8,418 nt of DNA from Alphaproteobacteria bacterium. GTDB lineage: Bacteria > Pseudomonadota > Alphaproteobacteria > UBA8366 > JADFVY01. A program made the translations under genes and the position numbers. The notes under the pieces were generated by a model that made no database searches, was not told where the DNA came from, and saw only the letters and a program-made list of their open reading frames with translations. Location: NCBI GenBank assembly GCA_029881615.1, contig JAOUMF010000061.1, forward strand, positions 1 through 8,418. The letters are read 5' to 3'. This document shows positions 1 through 6,975 of this stretch, in pieces. Positions within the stretch are counted from its first letter, which is position 1. The number at the start of each line of letters is the position of its first letter.

Positions 1-967
1 GTCGAGGCTCGACCGCATTGGCAAGCCATGCCGGCGGCGCCAAAACCGATCCGCCAGGCGGTTCCGGCTGCATGGGAATGCCGGCAGGCATAGACGGCGC
101 ACGCGGCATAGCGATATCGGGATATTTTACGGTATCGGGCACAGGCGGCGTCAGGGCCGCCAGCCACTGCACATCCGACTCGCGGGGCAGGGTTATGAAT
201 TCGGACTCCGCGTCGGGCGAAGCGGCGATGACCGTTCCCGTCGGCCGCGCGGCGATAAGATCAACAAGGGGCGGATGATGGTCGCGGAATGAAAGGGTCG
301 GAAAGCTGTCTTCATTCCCCCTGTCGCCCGTTTCCGGCCAGTTCGTCAGCCCCAGGATCGTGATTGCGGCAATGGCCAGCAACGCGGCCGCGCCCCGATA
401 CAACGGCGTCAGATTGAACCGCGGCAGTACCACCTGGCTATTTGCGCCCACCCAAATTCGGATCAGGGAAATCAGCAAATAGCGTCGAACCGGCAACCAG
501 GCCTGGCGAACGGCAGAAATAACGGCAAATCCCCGCGCCCGATATCCCAAAGCCAAGACGCGCATTCGCGCGACAACAACCGTCAAGAATTCAGTTGCCC
601 GGGATAATGCAGGCACCATGTCGAGACGAAGCCGCAAATGCCGCCACACCAGCAACCGATAGCGGCGCACCGCGGCAATCATGCTCAGGCTCTGGCGCAT
701 GAAGCTTCCGGCGAACGCGCGCGCATACAAGAAGGCGGCTTCCGCCGCCCGCGATATCCACGAAATCACTACGCCGGTTTTTTCCGCGAAAATTCTGCGC
801 GATAAAACAAATATCAACAGCAGAACGGCGGATCCATGTTGCAGATTACGGGTAAGCTTGGAAAACAACGGCCACGCAACAGCACGCGGCGCCGGAATAG
901 CTCTCCGCCGCCGGCGGACATGCCGCCTGTTCACGATGGCTCTGGAAGCGTTGCTTCTTTTACGCAT
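1..967 (-). CDS. Unrecognised Arg-rich membrane-anchored protein, N-terminal part (3' end off the window)
   Basis: An open frame runs without a stop from ATG 967-965 to the left edge, giving 322 codons and no C-terminus. A GAGGA ribosome binding site (976-972) lies 4 nt before the ATG and supports this start. Residues 1-28 hold about eleven Arg, including a run of five at 18-22. A short hydrophobic patch (46-57) and several Arg-studded amphipathic stretches follow. One convincing membrane helix lies at about 192-208, then a Pro-rich segment from about 210 that looks like an extracytoplasmic linker leading to a domain outside the window. Leucine is often TTG or TTA here, whereas trpC uses almost only CTG, so codon use differs from its neighbours. 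I do not recognise the family. The end of the visible part (PPAWLANAV) faintly recalls the linker before the catalytic domain of divergent polysaccharide deacetylases (YibQ-like), a weak guess. It lies on the same strand as cueR, 101 bp downstream, so read-through from the copper operon is possible. Confidence 0.75.
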   Translation of the reverse strand, partial: MRKRSNASRAIVNRRHVRRRRRAIPAPRAVAWPLFSKLTRNLQHGSAVLLLIFVLSRRIFAEKTGVVISWISRAAEAAFLYARAFAGSFMRQSLSMIAAVRRYRLLVWRHLRLRLDMVPALSRATEFLTVVVARMRVLALGYRARGFAVISAVRQAWLPVRRYLLISLIRIWVGANSQVVLPRFNLTPLYRGAAALLAIAAITILGLTNWPETGDRGNEDSFPTLSFRDHHPPLVDLIAARPTGTVIAASPDAESEFITLPRESDVQWLAALTPPVPDTVKYPDIAMPRAPSMPAGIPMQPEPPGGSVLAPPAWLANAVEPR

Positions 968-994
968 GCTTTCCTCTGTTACCCGGCTACCCGC

Positions 995-1023
995 AGCCTA
1001 CAGAAGAAAGCCTAACCGTCCAA
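995..1023 (-). promoter_or_regulatory. Possible sigma70-type promoter for the 1-967 gene
   Basis: Read on the minus strand, TTGGAC (1023-1018) and TAGGCT (1000-995) are separated by 17 bp and lie just upstream of the ribosome binding site of the unrecognised gene. The -10 match is poor, so this is a weak suggestion. The gene could instead be served by read-through from cueR, since no clear terminator lies between them. Confidence 0.25.
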
Positions 1024-1028
1024 TCGTT

Positions 1029-1056
1029 TCGAAATTATTGAAATTTCTTGAAATTC
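1029..1056. repeat. Three phased GAAATT repeats
   Basis: GAAATT occurs at 1031-1036, 1040-1045 and 1050-1055, with periods of 9 and 10 bp; the last two copies extend to TTGAAATT. The middle copy is part of the palindrome GAAATTTC (1040-1047). Helical phasing in an AT-rich island inside GC-rich DNA, between cueR and the start of the next gene, resembles a multi-site operator. A role as a weak alternating hairpin after cueR is also possible. The regulator, if any, cannot be named. Confidence 0.4.
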
Positions 1057-1068
1057 CAGGACCGGCCG

Positions 1069-1470
1069 TCAGACTTCCGCCATTTCGCCGGCCAATCCCT
1101 TGAGGATCGGGCAATCCGGGCGGTCGTCACCATGACAGCGCTTCGTCAAATGGGTCAGCGTATCCCGCATCTTTTTCAATTCCTCGATCTTGCGATCCAC
1201 CTGCTCAATATGCGACAGCGCCAGCGCCTTTACGTCGCCGCTGGCCCGTTTCTGGTCACGCCACAGGTCGAGCAGCAAACCCACGTCTTTCACACTGAAA
1301 CCCAGATTACGCGAATGATGGATGAAACGCAGGGTCTCCACATCCTTGTCACCATATCTGCGATAACCGCTATCGGTTCGGCTGGCCTCGGGAATCAGGC
1401 CAATGCTCTCATAATAGCGGATGGTCTTGGCGCTGACTCCGGAACGCTTCGCCACTTGCCCAATATTCAT
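1069..1470 (-). CDS. cueR: CueR, Cu(I)-responsive MerR-family transcriptional activator
   Basis: This 133-residue protein has the usual CueR length. An N-terminal winged helix-turn-helix (about 1-70, starting MNIGQVAKRSGVSAKTIRYY) is followed by a dimerisation coiled coil (about 80-110) and a C-terminal metal loop with CHGDDRPDC. The two Cu(I) ligands fall at Cys112 and Cys120, and Ser77 is present. These are exactly the E. coli CueR positions; Ser rather than Cys at 77 is the mark of sensors for monovalent metals. CueR binds between the -35 and -10 of promoters with over-long spacers and, with Cu(I), distorts the DNA so that polymerase can initiate. The start ATG is preceded by GGAG at a spacing of 8 nt. 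It is the last gene of copZ-copA-cueR, 21 bp after the copA stop, and therefore probably autoregulated from the copZ promoter. Sensing of Ag(I) or Au(I) too would be normal for the family. Confidence 0.95.
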   Translation of the reverse strand: MNIGQVAKRSGVSAKTIRYYESIGLIPEASRTDSGYRRYGDKDVETLRFIHHSRNLGFSVKDVGLLLDLWRDQKRASGDVKALALSHIEQVDRKIEELKKMRDTLTHLTKRCHGDDRPDCPILKGLAGEMAEV

Positions 1471-1491
1471 CTTAATTCTCCGTAACTCTCT

Positions 1492-3933
1492 TCAGTATTT
1501 TGTATTATCGAGATGTTTTGATGCCTTTGCCGTCCATGAACGCAACATCAAAGCATTGCTGACCACGCTGACGCTGCTGAAGGCCATGGCCGCGCCGGCC
1601 ACGATGGGGCTGAGGAATCCCAAAGCCGCCAGCGGAATCCCGATAACGTTGTAGATAAAGGCCCAAAACAGGTTCTGATATATCTTCCGGCCCGTGGCGC
1701 GGCTGACATCGATGGCGTCGGCGGCGAGTCGAGGGTCCGAACGCATCAGGGTGACCCCCGCCGTCTCCATGGCGATATCCGTGCCCGATCCCATGGCAAG
1801 CCCGATATCGGCCGCCGCCAGCGCCGGCGCGTCGTTCACGCCATCGCCCACCATGGCGACCACCCTGCCCTCGGCCCGAAGCCGTTCGACCTCGGCTGCC
1901 TTGCCTTCCGGCAGCACCTCGGCGCGGAAGTCATCCAGGCCGAGTCGCCGGGCAATCGCCGCCGCCGTGCGCTGATTGTCACCGGTCAGCATGATCACGG
2001 CGATGCTCCGTGCATGCAGGACTTCAAGCGCCGCCACCGCTTCCGGCCGCAACTGGTCGGCCACGGCGATGGCGCCAAGTACCTGTTTATTCCCGTCGGC
2101 AGCCCACATGACCGTCTTGCCGTCCTGCTCCAGCGCCGCGACGCGATCTTCAAGCGCCGTCATGTCAGCCCCGGCCTCTTCCATCAGTCCCCGATTGCCG
2201 ACCCACAGCCCATGCCCTGCGATCCGCGCGGTCAGGCCCCGTCCGCCAATCCGGCTGAAGCTATCCACCGCGTCGAGTTCAAGATTGCGCGCCGCCGCCA
2301 TGCCCAGAACGGCCTTGGCCAATGGATGTTCGCTTCCCTGCTGCGCCGCCGCGACCAGCCGCAAGAGCCCTTCCTCGGCCATATGCGATGACGGCAGGAT
2401 GTCGGTGACTTCCGGGCGCCCAATGGTCAGCGTGCCGGTCTTGTCGAAGATGATGGTATCGACCGCCCCGGCGCGTTCCAGCGCCTCAACATCCTTGATC
2501 AGGATACCGGCGCGCGCGGCCGCCCCGGTCCCCGCCATGATCGCGGTCGGGGTCGCAAGGCCTAGCGCGCAGGGACAGGCAATCACCAGCACCGACACGG
2601 CGGCGATTATGCTCTGTTCAATTGTGCCGCCCGCCAGCAGCCAGCCCAGCGCCGTAACGATGGCAATCGCCACCACTGCCGGCACGAATATGTTGGTGAC
2701 CCTGTCGACAAGCCGCTGCACCGGCGGTTTGGCGGCCTGTGCGCCTTCGACCAGCGCGATGATCCGCTCCAGCGTCGATTCCTTCCCCACTGTCGTGGTT
2801 TCGATCCGCAGCAGTCCGTCACCATTGACGCTGCCGCCAGTCACCCGGTCGCCGGGTTCCTTGGCCACCGGGATGCTCTCGCCGGTCAACAGCGACTCAT
2901 CCACCGCGCTCTCGCCTGACAGGATGGCGCCGTCTACGGGAATTCTATCGCCCGGCCGTACAACCACAATTTCACCCGTCAGCACCGACGTAGCCGGAAT
3001 GGTCACGACCAAGCCATCGCGCTCAACATGGGCCTGGTCTGGCCGCAGCTTCATGAGTTGGCGGATCGCCGCCGACGTCCCGCGCCGTGCCCGCGCCTCA
3101 AGCCATTTACCCAGCTTGATCAACGTAATGATGGCAGCCGACGCCTCGAAATAGAGATGCATCCCGGCGCCCGCGGCAACGGCGAAAAGGTTATAAACGC
3201 TGAGCCCGAAGGCGGCGCTGGTGCCTAGCGCCACCAGCAAATCCATGGTCCCGGTCAAGGATTTCAACGCCTTCCAGGCACCGATATAAAAATTCCAGCC
3301 AATCGCGAACTGCACGATTGCCGCTATGCCCAGCTGCCAAATCCCCGGCAACGCAAAATCCACACCCGCCAGATGCCCGAACATGGGCAGGACCAGCGGC
3401 AGCGACAACAACGCCGACGCCGCGACAATCAGCATTTCCCGCCGGTCGGCGGCGGCTGCGCGTTCTTCGTCGGGCGCGCCTTCCTCCGCCATTTCAGCGC
3501 CGTAACCCGCATCCTCGATAACCCGGATAAGGTCGGCGGTCGAAACGCCGGTGGATGTAATCCTCGCCGATTCGGTCGCCAGATTAACGCTGGCATCCAG
3601 CACGCCGGGCAGCTTCTTCAAGGCCTTTTCCACATGCCCGACACAGGCAGAACAGGTCATCCCCGTCACTGACAGGGTTACCTCGTCGGCGATGACATCA
3701 TAGCCGGCGTCCTCGATCGCGCGAGCCAGATCGGCAACGGCGACGCCGTTACCGAAATCCACACTCGCCTGTTCCGTACCCAGATTGACCGTCGCGTCGA
3801 TAACGCCGGGCACCTTCCTGAGGGCTTTTTCCACATGGCCGACACAGGCGCTGCATGTCAGGCCGCCTACTTTCAGTCTGGCATGGCCAGTCGCCACGTC
3901 TTCTGTCTTGTGCGCCAGATCCGTTGCGGTCAT
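1492..3933 (-). CDS. copA: CopA, Cu(I)-exporting P1B-type ATPase
   Basis: An 813-residue inner-membrane ATPase that exports Cu(I) from the cytoplasm using ATP. In order: two tandem heavy-metal-associated domains (about 18-80 and 85-146) with metal pairs Cys27/Cys30 and Cys94/Cys97; two leading membrane helices (about 166-218); two more helices (about 231-277); the actuator domain with TGES (350-353); two helices with the CPC metal site (453-455); the P-domain with the phosphorylated Asp497 in DKTGT; the N-domain with His536-Pro537; TGDN (650-653) and GDGVNDAP (697-704); and two final helices with Tyr761-Asn762 and MAFSS (783-787). CPC with YN and MxxSS defines the Cu(I) (P1B-1) subgroup, so Zn/Cd export is unlikely. 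No key residue is missing. The ATG at 3933 has AAGGA 9 nt upstream. It lies 37 bp after copZ and 21 bp before cueR. The first metal-binding motif reads GGLTC instead of the usual GMTC. Confidence 0.97.
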   Translation of the reverse strand: MTATDLAHKTEDVATGHARLKVGGLTCSACVGHVEKALRKVPGVIDATVNLGTEQASVDFGNGVAVADLARAIEDAGYDVIADEVTLSVTGMTCSACVGHVEKALKKLPGVLDASVNLATESARITSTGVSTADLIRVIEDAGYGAEMAEEGAPDEERAAAADRREMLIVAASALLSLPLVLPMFGHLAGVDFALPGIWQLGIAAIVQFAIGWNFYIGAWKALKSLTGTMDLLVALGTSAAFGLSVYNLFAVAAGAGMHLYFEASAAIITLIKLGKWLEARARRGTSAAIRQLMKLRPDQAHVERDGLVVTIPATSVLTGEIVVVRPGDRIPVDGAILSGESAVDESLLTGESIPVAKEPGDRVTGGSVNGDGLLRIETTTVGKESTLERIIALVEGAQAAKPPVQRLVDRVTNIFVPAVVAIAIVTALGWLLAGGTIEQSIIAAVSVLVIACPCALGLATPTAIMAGTGAAARAGILIKDVEALERAGAVDTIIFDKTGTLTIGRPEVTDILPSSHMAEEGLLRLVAAAQQGSEHPLAKAVLGMAAARNLELDAVDSFSRIGGRGLTARIAGHGLWVGNRGLMEEAGADMTALEDRVAALEQDGKTVMWAADGNKQVLGAIAVADQLRPEAVAALEVLHARSIAVIMLTGDNQRTAAAIARRLGLDDFRAEVLPEGKAAEVERLRAEGRVVAMVGDGVNDAPALAAADIGLAMGSGTDIAMETAGVTLMRSDPRLAADAIDVSRATGRKIYQNLFWAFIYNVIGIPLAALGFLSPIVAGAAMAFSSVSVVSNALMLRSWTAKASKHLDNTKY
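3496..3882 (-). repeat. Tandem HMA-domain duplication inside copA
   Basis: The two metal-binding domains of CopA repeat with a period of 67 residues (201 bp). Around the cysteines both carry [13 protein letters not shown] followed by closely similar residues, and the DNA is visibly alike as well (near 3600-3660 and 3805-3865). This suggests an internal duplication or ongoing homogenisation. Two N-terminal HMA domains are common in CopA proteins. Confidence 0.8.
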
Positions 3934-3970
3934 GTGAGCATTCCTTCTTTAAGGATAGTTATTCAGGCCG

Positions 3971-4195
3971 TCAGGCTGCCTTCGCCGGATAACCTGCTTC
4001 CGTAACGACTTCGGCCAGTTTCGCGGCATCCGTCTCGGCGCCAAAGCGGATTTCCGCCGTCGCGGAATCAAGATCGACCTTGGCTTCGATCACGCCCGGC
4101 GCTGCATCCAGGGCTTTCTGAACCCTGCCCACGCAATGCCCACATGTCATGCCTTCAACCTTGAGCATCACCTTGTTTTCAGTATTGTCCGTCAT
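3971..4195 (-). CDS. copZ: CopZ-like Cu(I) chaperone, single HMA domain
   Basis: A 74-residue soluble protein made of one heavy-metal-associated ferredoxin-like domain. The metal loop GMTCGHC places the Cu(I) ligands at Cys18 and Cys21, with His20 between them, and the domain ends with the typical EAGYPA. Proteins of this family bind Cu(I) in the cytoplasm and hand it to CopA or to regulators. I chose ATG 4195-4193 over the upstream in-frame ATG at 4258, because AGAGGA lies just before it and because the longer form would start inside the promoter, upstream of the expected transcript start. It is the first gene of the copper operon, 37 bp before copA. Mercury-binding MerP is an alternative for small HMA proteins, but there is no signal peptide and the copper context is clear. 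Confidence 0.93.
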   Translation of the reverse strand: MTDNTENKVMLKVEGMTCGHCVGRVQKALDAAPGVIEAKVDLDSATAEIRFGAETDAAKLAEVVTEAGYPAKAA

Positions 4196-4240
4196 GATTT
4201 GATCCTCTCGACATGTATGGATTCCGTATAACGGACTTGA

Positions 4241-4271
4241 AATATAAGGGTTCCACAAGCTGGAAGGTCAA
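4241..4271 (-). promoter_or_regulatory. CueR-type promoter and operator of copZ-copA-cueR
   Basis: On the minus strand, a -35 element TTGACC (4271-4266) and a -10 element TATATT (4246-4241) are separated by exactly 19 bp. That spacing is the hallmark of MerR/CueR-activated promoters, against about 17 bp normally. Within the spacer lies the perfect 5-bp dyad TTCCA-N5-TGGAA (4251-4265), which matches the core of known CueR boxes. Transcription would begin near 4234, giving a leader of about 40 nt before copZ. The regulator is encoded at the end of the same operon. Confidence 0.88.
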
Positions 4272-4280
4272 TGACAAACT

Positions 4281-4295
4281 TTCCAAAAACTGGAG
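4281..4295. promoter_or_regulatory. Second, degenerate CueR-like dyad
   Basis: TTCCAAAAACTGGAG (4281-4295) repeats the CueR box core at 4251-4265 with 12 of the first 14 bases identical, at an offset of exactly 30 bp, about three helical turns. On the plus strand, GATATT (4300-4305) sits where a -10 would fall relative to this dyad, but the corresponding -35 (CAAACT) is poor. It may be a second CueR site, a site affecting the trpG side, or a decayed duplicate. Confidence 0.4.
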
Positions 4296-4322
4296 ACTTG
4301 ATATTTCCCGAAGCGGCCTTTC

Positions 4323-4351
4323 TTCCGTCTCTCCGAAAAGGCTGCTATAAA
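4323..4351 (+). promoter_or_regulatory. Possible promoter for trpG
   Basis: TATAAA (4346-4351) is a good -10 element 43 bp before the trpG ATG. The hexamer 17 bp upstream (TTCCGT, 4323-4328) is a poor -35, so an activator or another sigma factor might be required. I see no run of Trp codons or attenuator-like leader peptide between this site and trpG. Confidence 0.35.
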
Positions 4352-4358
4352 GCGGCTG

Positions 4359-4370
4359 GCCGCATGCGGC
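4359..4370. promoter_or_regulatory. 12-bp perfect palindrome in the trpG leader
   Basis: GCCGCATGCGGC is its own reverse complement. It lies 8 bp after the putative -10 element and 24 bp before the trpG start, so it would overlap or closely follow the transcription start, a position suited to a repressor operator. It also overlaps GCGGC (4352-4356), which gives an alternative pairing. Chance occurrence in GC-rich DNA cannot be excluded. Confidence 0.35.
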
Positions 4371-4394
4371 GTGAACTTGTGCCAGGGAAACGTG

Positions 4395-4982
4395 ATGCTT
4401 CTTCTCATCGATAATTACGACAGCTTTACCTATAACCTGGTCCATTTCCTGGGCGAACTGGGCGCCGAGGTCACGGTACGCCGCAACGACGCGTTGACCG
4501 CCGACGAAGCCATGCAAATGAACGTCAAAGGCATCGTGCTGTCGCCGGGCCCCTGCGATCCCGACCAGGCGGGCATCTGCATGGAGCTGGTAAAGAAGGC
4601 AGCGGGCAGATTGCCGCTACTGGGCGTCTGCCTTGGCCATCAAGCCATTGGCCAGGTATTCGGCGGCAAGGTGGTGCGTGCCCCCAAGCCCATGCATGGC
4701 AAGATCAGCCAGATCAGCCACAACGGCACCGGCCTGTTCGAGGGCCTGCCCAACCCGGTCACCGCCACCCGCTATCATTCGCTGGTGGTAGAGCGTGAAA
4801 GCCTGCCCGATTGCCTGGAAATCACCGCCGAATGCGACCGGGGTCTGATCATGGGGCTGCAGCACAAGGAACTGCCGATCCACGGCGTCCAGTTTCACCC
4901 CGAAAGCATCGCCACCGAACACGGCCACGCCCTGCTGGCCAATTTCCTGAAAATCGCCGGGTACGAGGCTGTTCCGGCGTAA
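4395..4982 (+). CDS. trpG: TrpG, glutamine amidotransferase subunit of anthranilate synthase
   Basis: A 195-residue class I glutamine amidotransferase. It releases ammonia from glutamine for anthranilate synthase subunit TrpE, which converts chorismate to anthranilate in the first committed step of tryptophan synthesis. The protein opens with [14 protein letters not shown], carries the nucleophile elbow GVCLGHQ with Cys79, and has the other catalytic residues His168 and Glu170 in QFHPES; SPGPCDP (50-56) is the usual oxyanion-side motif. I chose ATG 4395 because the family begins [14 protein letters not shown] and a GGGA lies upstream; in-frame positions further up would add residues with no homologue. 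Such subunits often also serve PabB for p-aminobenzoate (as PabA), so a dual role is possible. TrpE is not fused to it and is not in the window; the gene upstream is the divergent copZ. trpD follows after 135 bp. Confidence 0.95.
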   Translation: MLLLIDNYDSFTYNLVHFLGELGAEVTVRRNDALTADEAMQMNVKGIVLSPGPCDPDQAGICMELVKKAAGRLPLLGVCLGHQAIGQVFGGKVVRAPKPMHGKISQISHNGTGLFEGLPNPVTATRYHSLVVERESLPDCLEITAECDRGLIMGLQHKELPIHGVQFHPESIATEHGHALLANFLKIAGYEAVPA

Positions 4983-4984
4983 AG

Positions 4985-4996
4985 TCCCGATCGGGA
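4985..4996. repeat. 12-bp perfect palindrome just after the trpG stop
   Basis: TCCCGATCGGGA is its own reverse complement and begins 2 bp after the trpG TAA. No T-run follows, so it is not a convincing intrinsic terminator. It could be an operator for a promoter in the 135-bp trpG-trpD gap or an mRNA-stabilising stem. The rest of the gap contains an AT-rich patch around 5078-5100 but no promoter I would defend. Confidence 0.3.
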
Positions 4997-5117
4997 AGGC
5001 ACGGCGACATCGCCCGACAGGATGGACCGCGCCAATCGCAATTAGATTAAAGATTTGTGGCCAACGCGTCCCGGGGCTTGTTATATCAACCCAACAATAC
5101 AGACATTGGGGTTTTGC

Positions 5118-6152
5118 ATGACTGGGGACATTCAGGATTTCAGGCAATTACTGGCCAAGGTGGCCGATGGGAACGCGCTGAGCGAGCAGGAAGCCGAGCG
5201 CGCCTTCGATATCATGATGTCGGGCGACGCCACGCCGGCGCAGATGGGCGCCTTCCTGATGGCGCTGCGGGTGCGCGGCGAAACCATTGACGAGATCACC
5301 GGCGCCGTGCGCGTGATGCGCGCCAAGGCAATACCCGTGACCGCGCCCGAGGGCGCGATGGATATCGTCGGCACCGGCGGCGATGCGTCAGGCACCTACA
5401 ATGTTTCCACGACGACCGCGCTGGTCGTGGCCGGTTGCGGCGTGCCGGTGGCCAAGCATGGCAACCGCGCAGCCTCATCCAAATCCGGCGCGGCGGACGT
5501 GTTGTCGGCCCTGGGCGTCGATGTCGACGCCGATTTCGAGAAGGTCGAGCAGGCGATCCGCGAGGCCAATATCGGCTTCCTGATGGCGCAGAGACATCAC
5601 GGCGCGATGCGAAATGTAGGGCCCACGCGTGTCGAGCTAGGCACCAGAACTATTTTTAACATCCTTGGCCCCCTCTCCAACCCCGCCTCGGTCAAGCGGC
5701 TCCTGGTCGGCTGCTTCTCGCGCCACTGGATCGAGCCCATGGCACAGGTGCTCGGCAAGCTCGGCGCAGAGCGCGCCTGGGTCGTCCATGGCAGCGACGG
5801 GCTGGACGAACTCACCACCACCGGACTCAGCTATGTGGTGGAGTACAAGGATGGCGCGGTATCCGCCTTCGAGATTGGCCCGAACGATGCCGGCCTGCCG
5901 ACTGCAAAACCGGAAGACCTGAAGGGCGGTACGCCGGAAGAGAACGCAGCAGCCCTGCGCGGCGTGCTGGACGGCAATACCGGCGCCTACCGCGATATCG
6001 TGCTCTTTAATGCCGCCGCCGCCCTGGTCGTGGCTGGCAAGGCCGCCGATTTACGCGAGGGCGCCAAGATCGCCGCCGACTCCATCGATTCCGGCAGGGC
6101 CCGAAATGCCTTGGCCAAACTGGTCTCGATCGCCGGCATCGAGCCGGAGTGA
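5118..6152 (+). CDS. trpD: TrpD, anthranilate phosphoribosyltransferase
   Basis: A 344-residue enzyme of normal family length. It transfers phosphoribose from PRPP to anthranilate, giving phosphoribosyl-anthranilate, the second step of the tryptophan branch, in the cytoplasm. An N-terminal helical domain (about 1-75) is followed by the PRPP-binding loop DIVGTGGD (82-89), NVSTTTA (95-101) and [17 protein letters not shown] (113-129), then GPLSNPA further on; these are the class signatures. The start ATG 5118 fits the family's N-terminus, with GGGG 6 nt upstream as a modest ribosome binding site; a TTG at 5055 would add a 21-residue extension that looks non-coding. The stop is 2 nt before the trpC ATG, so the two are almost certainly co-translated. 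The gap to trpG is large enough for a separate promoter. Confidence 0.96.
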   Translation: MTGDIQDFRQLLAKVADGNALSEQEAERAFDIMMSGDATPAQMGAFLMALRVRGETIDEITGAVRVMRAKAIPVTAPEGAMDIVGTGGDASGTYNVSTTTALVVAGCGVPVAKHGNRAASSKSGAADVLSALGVDVDADFEKVEQAIREANIGFLMAQRHHGAMRNVGPTRVELGTRTIFNILGPLSNPASVKRLLVGCFSRHWIEPMAQVLGKLGAERAWVVHGSDGLDELTTTGLSYVVEYKDGAVSAFEIGPNDAGLPTAKPEDLKGGTPEENAAALRGVLDGNTGAYRDIVLFNAAAALVVAGKAADLREGAKIAADSIDSGRARNALAKLVSIAGIEPE

Positions 6153-6154
6153 CC

Positions 6155-6958
6155 ATGAGCGACGTCCTGACCAAAATCTGCGCCGACAAGCGCGAGCACA
6201 TTGCCGCATCGAAACAGGCTTGTCCGCAGGCCGATATGGAAAAACGCGCCGCGCAAGCCTCGGCCCCGCGCGGTTTTGCGAACAGACTGGCGGATTCGGT
6301 CGCGGCCGGGCGCTACGGACTGATAGCCGAGATCAAGAAAGCCTCGCCAAGCAAGGGACTGATCCGTCCTGATTTCGATCCCCCTGCCCTGGCCCGCGCC
6401 TATGAACAGGGCGGCGCCAGTTGCCTGTCGGTACTGACCGACGAGCCTTATTTCCAGGGGCATGACGATTATCTGGTCGCGGCACGCGCGGCGGTAGCTC
6501 TGCCGGCGCTGCGCAAGGATTTCATGCTCGACCCCTACCAGGTCTATGAGGCTCGCGCCCTGGGCGCCGACTGTATCCTGCTGATCATGGCCGCGCTGGA
6601 AGATGCGCAGGCCAACGAGCTGGAAGCGCTGGCCCAGGAATTGGGCATGGATGTGCTGGTCGAGGTGCATAACGCACCCGAGATGGACCGGGCGCTAAAG
6701 CTGAAATCCCGCCTTATCGGCGTCAACAACCGCAACCTCAAAACCCTAGCGGTCGATATCGCCACCACCGAGGCGCTGGCCCCGATGGTGCCCGCGGATC
6801 GCATGCTGGTCTGCGAGAGCGGCCTCTATACGCCCGGGGATCTGGCCCGCATGGCCAAGGCTGGCGCGCGCTGCTTCCTGATCGGCGAATCGTTGATGCG
6901 CCAGGAAGACGTGGCGGCGGCCACGGCGGCGCTGCTGGCCGATCCCATCCCCGCCTGA
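6155..6958 (+). CDS. trpC: TrpC, indole-3-glycerol phosphate synthase (monofunctional)
   Basis: A 267-residue TIM-barrel enzyme that cyclises and decarboxylates carboxyphenylamino-deoxyribulose phosphate to indole-3-glycerol phosphate, the substrate of tryptophan synthase. Catalytic and binding residues known from the Sulfolobus enzyme are in register: Glu59 and Lys61 ([11 protein letters not shown]), Lys121 (LRKDF), Glu170 (VEVHN), Asn191 (GVNNRNL) and Glu221-Ser222 (CESG); LIGESLM near the end forms the phosphate site. There is no TrpF domain, so PRAI must be encoded elsewhere. I prefer ATG 6155, which has GGAG at 6146-6149 with 5 nt spacing; GTG 6149, overlapping the trpD stop, would add only two residues. 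moaC follows after 17 bp. Confidence 0.96.
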   Translation: MSDVLTKICADKREHIAASKQACPQADMEKRAAQASAPRGFANRLADSVAAGRYGLIAEIKKASPSKGLIRPDFDPPALARAYEQGGASCLSVLTDEPYFQGHDDYLVAARAAVALPALRKDFMLDPYQVYEARALGADCILLIMAALEDAQANELEALAQELGMDVLVEVHNAPEMDRALKLKSRLIGVNNRNLKTLAVDIATTEALAPMVPADRMLVCESGLYTPGDLARMAKAGARCFLIGESLMRQEDVAAATAALLADPIPA

Positions 6959-6960
6959 AC

Positions 6961-6967
6961 GGAAGGA
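6961..6967 (+). promoter_or_regulatory. Ribosome binding site that fixes the moaC TTG start
   Basis: GGAAGGA lies 8 nt before TTG 6976, in the short trpC-moaC gap. No ATG or GTG in frame nearby would give the MoaC N-terminus, so this strong site is the main evidence for a TTG initiation codon. Confidence 0.75.
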
Positions 6968-6975
6968 CACCGACA

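Noticed and set aside
18..278. Plus-strand open frame of 86 codons
   Set aside because: It lies antisense to the well-supported minus-strand gene 1-967, has no ribosome binding site, and its composition looks like a GC-rich shadow.
681..1103. Plus-strand open frame of 140 codons
   Set aside because: It overlaps the start and upstream region of the 1-967 gene and the end of cueR in antisense, with no family features.
1976..3154. Plus-strand open frame of 392 codons
   Set aside because: It is antisense to copA, which has every P1B-ATPase motif. The product is Ser/Ala/Arg-rich low-complexity sequence typical of a shadow in GC-rich DNA.
4271..4414. Possible short leader peptide (47 codons) before trpG, which would suggest attenuation
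   Set aside because: It contains no tryptophan, begins inside the copper promoter upstream of the likely trpG -10, and overlaps the trpG start out of frame.
4179..4517. Minus-strand open frame of 112 codons across the copZ-trpG gap
   Set aside because: It is antisense to the trpG N-terminus and covers the copZ promoter; CopZ is in another frame and no domain is visible.
4985..5020. Intrinsic terminator after trpG
   Set aside because: The TCCCGATCGGGA palindrome leaves almost no loop and has no following T-run.
4617..5147. Minus-strand open frame of 176 codons
   Set aside because: Antisense to most of trpG, including its catalytic motifs, with no protein-family features.
5987..6670. Minus-strand open frame of 227 codons
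   Set aside because: Antisense to the trpD end and trpC; both real genes carry complete active-site motifs.
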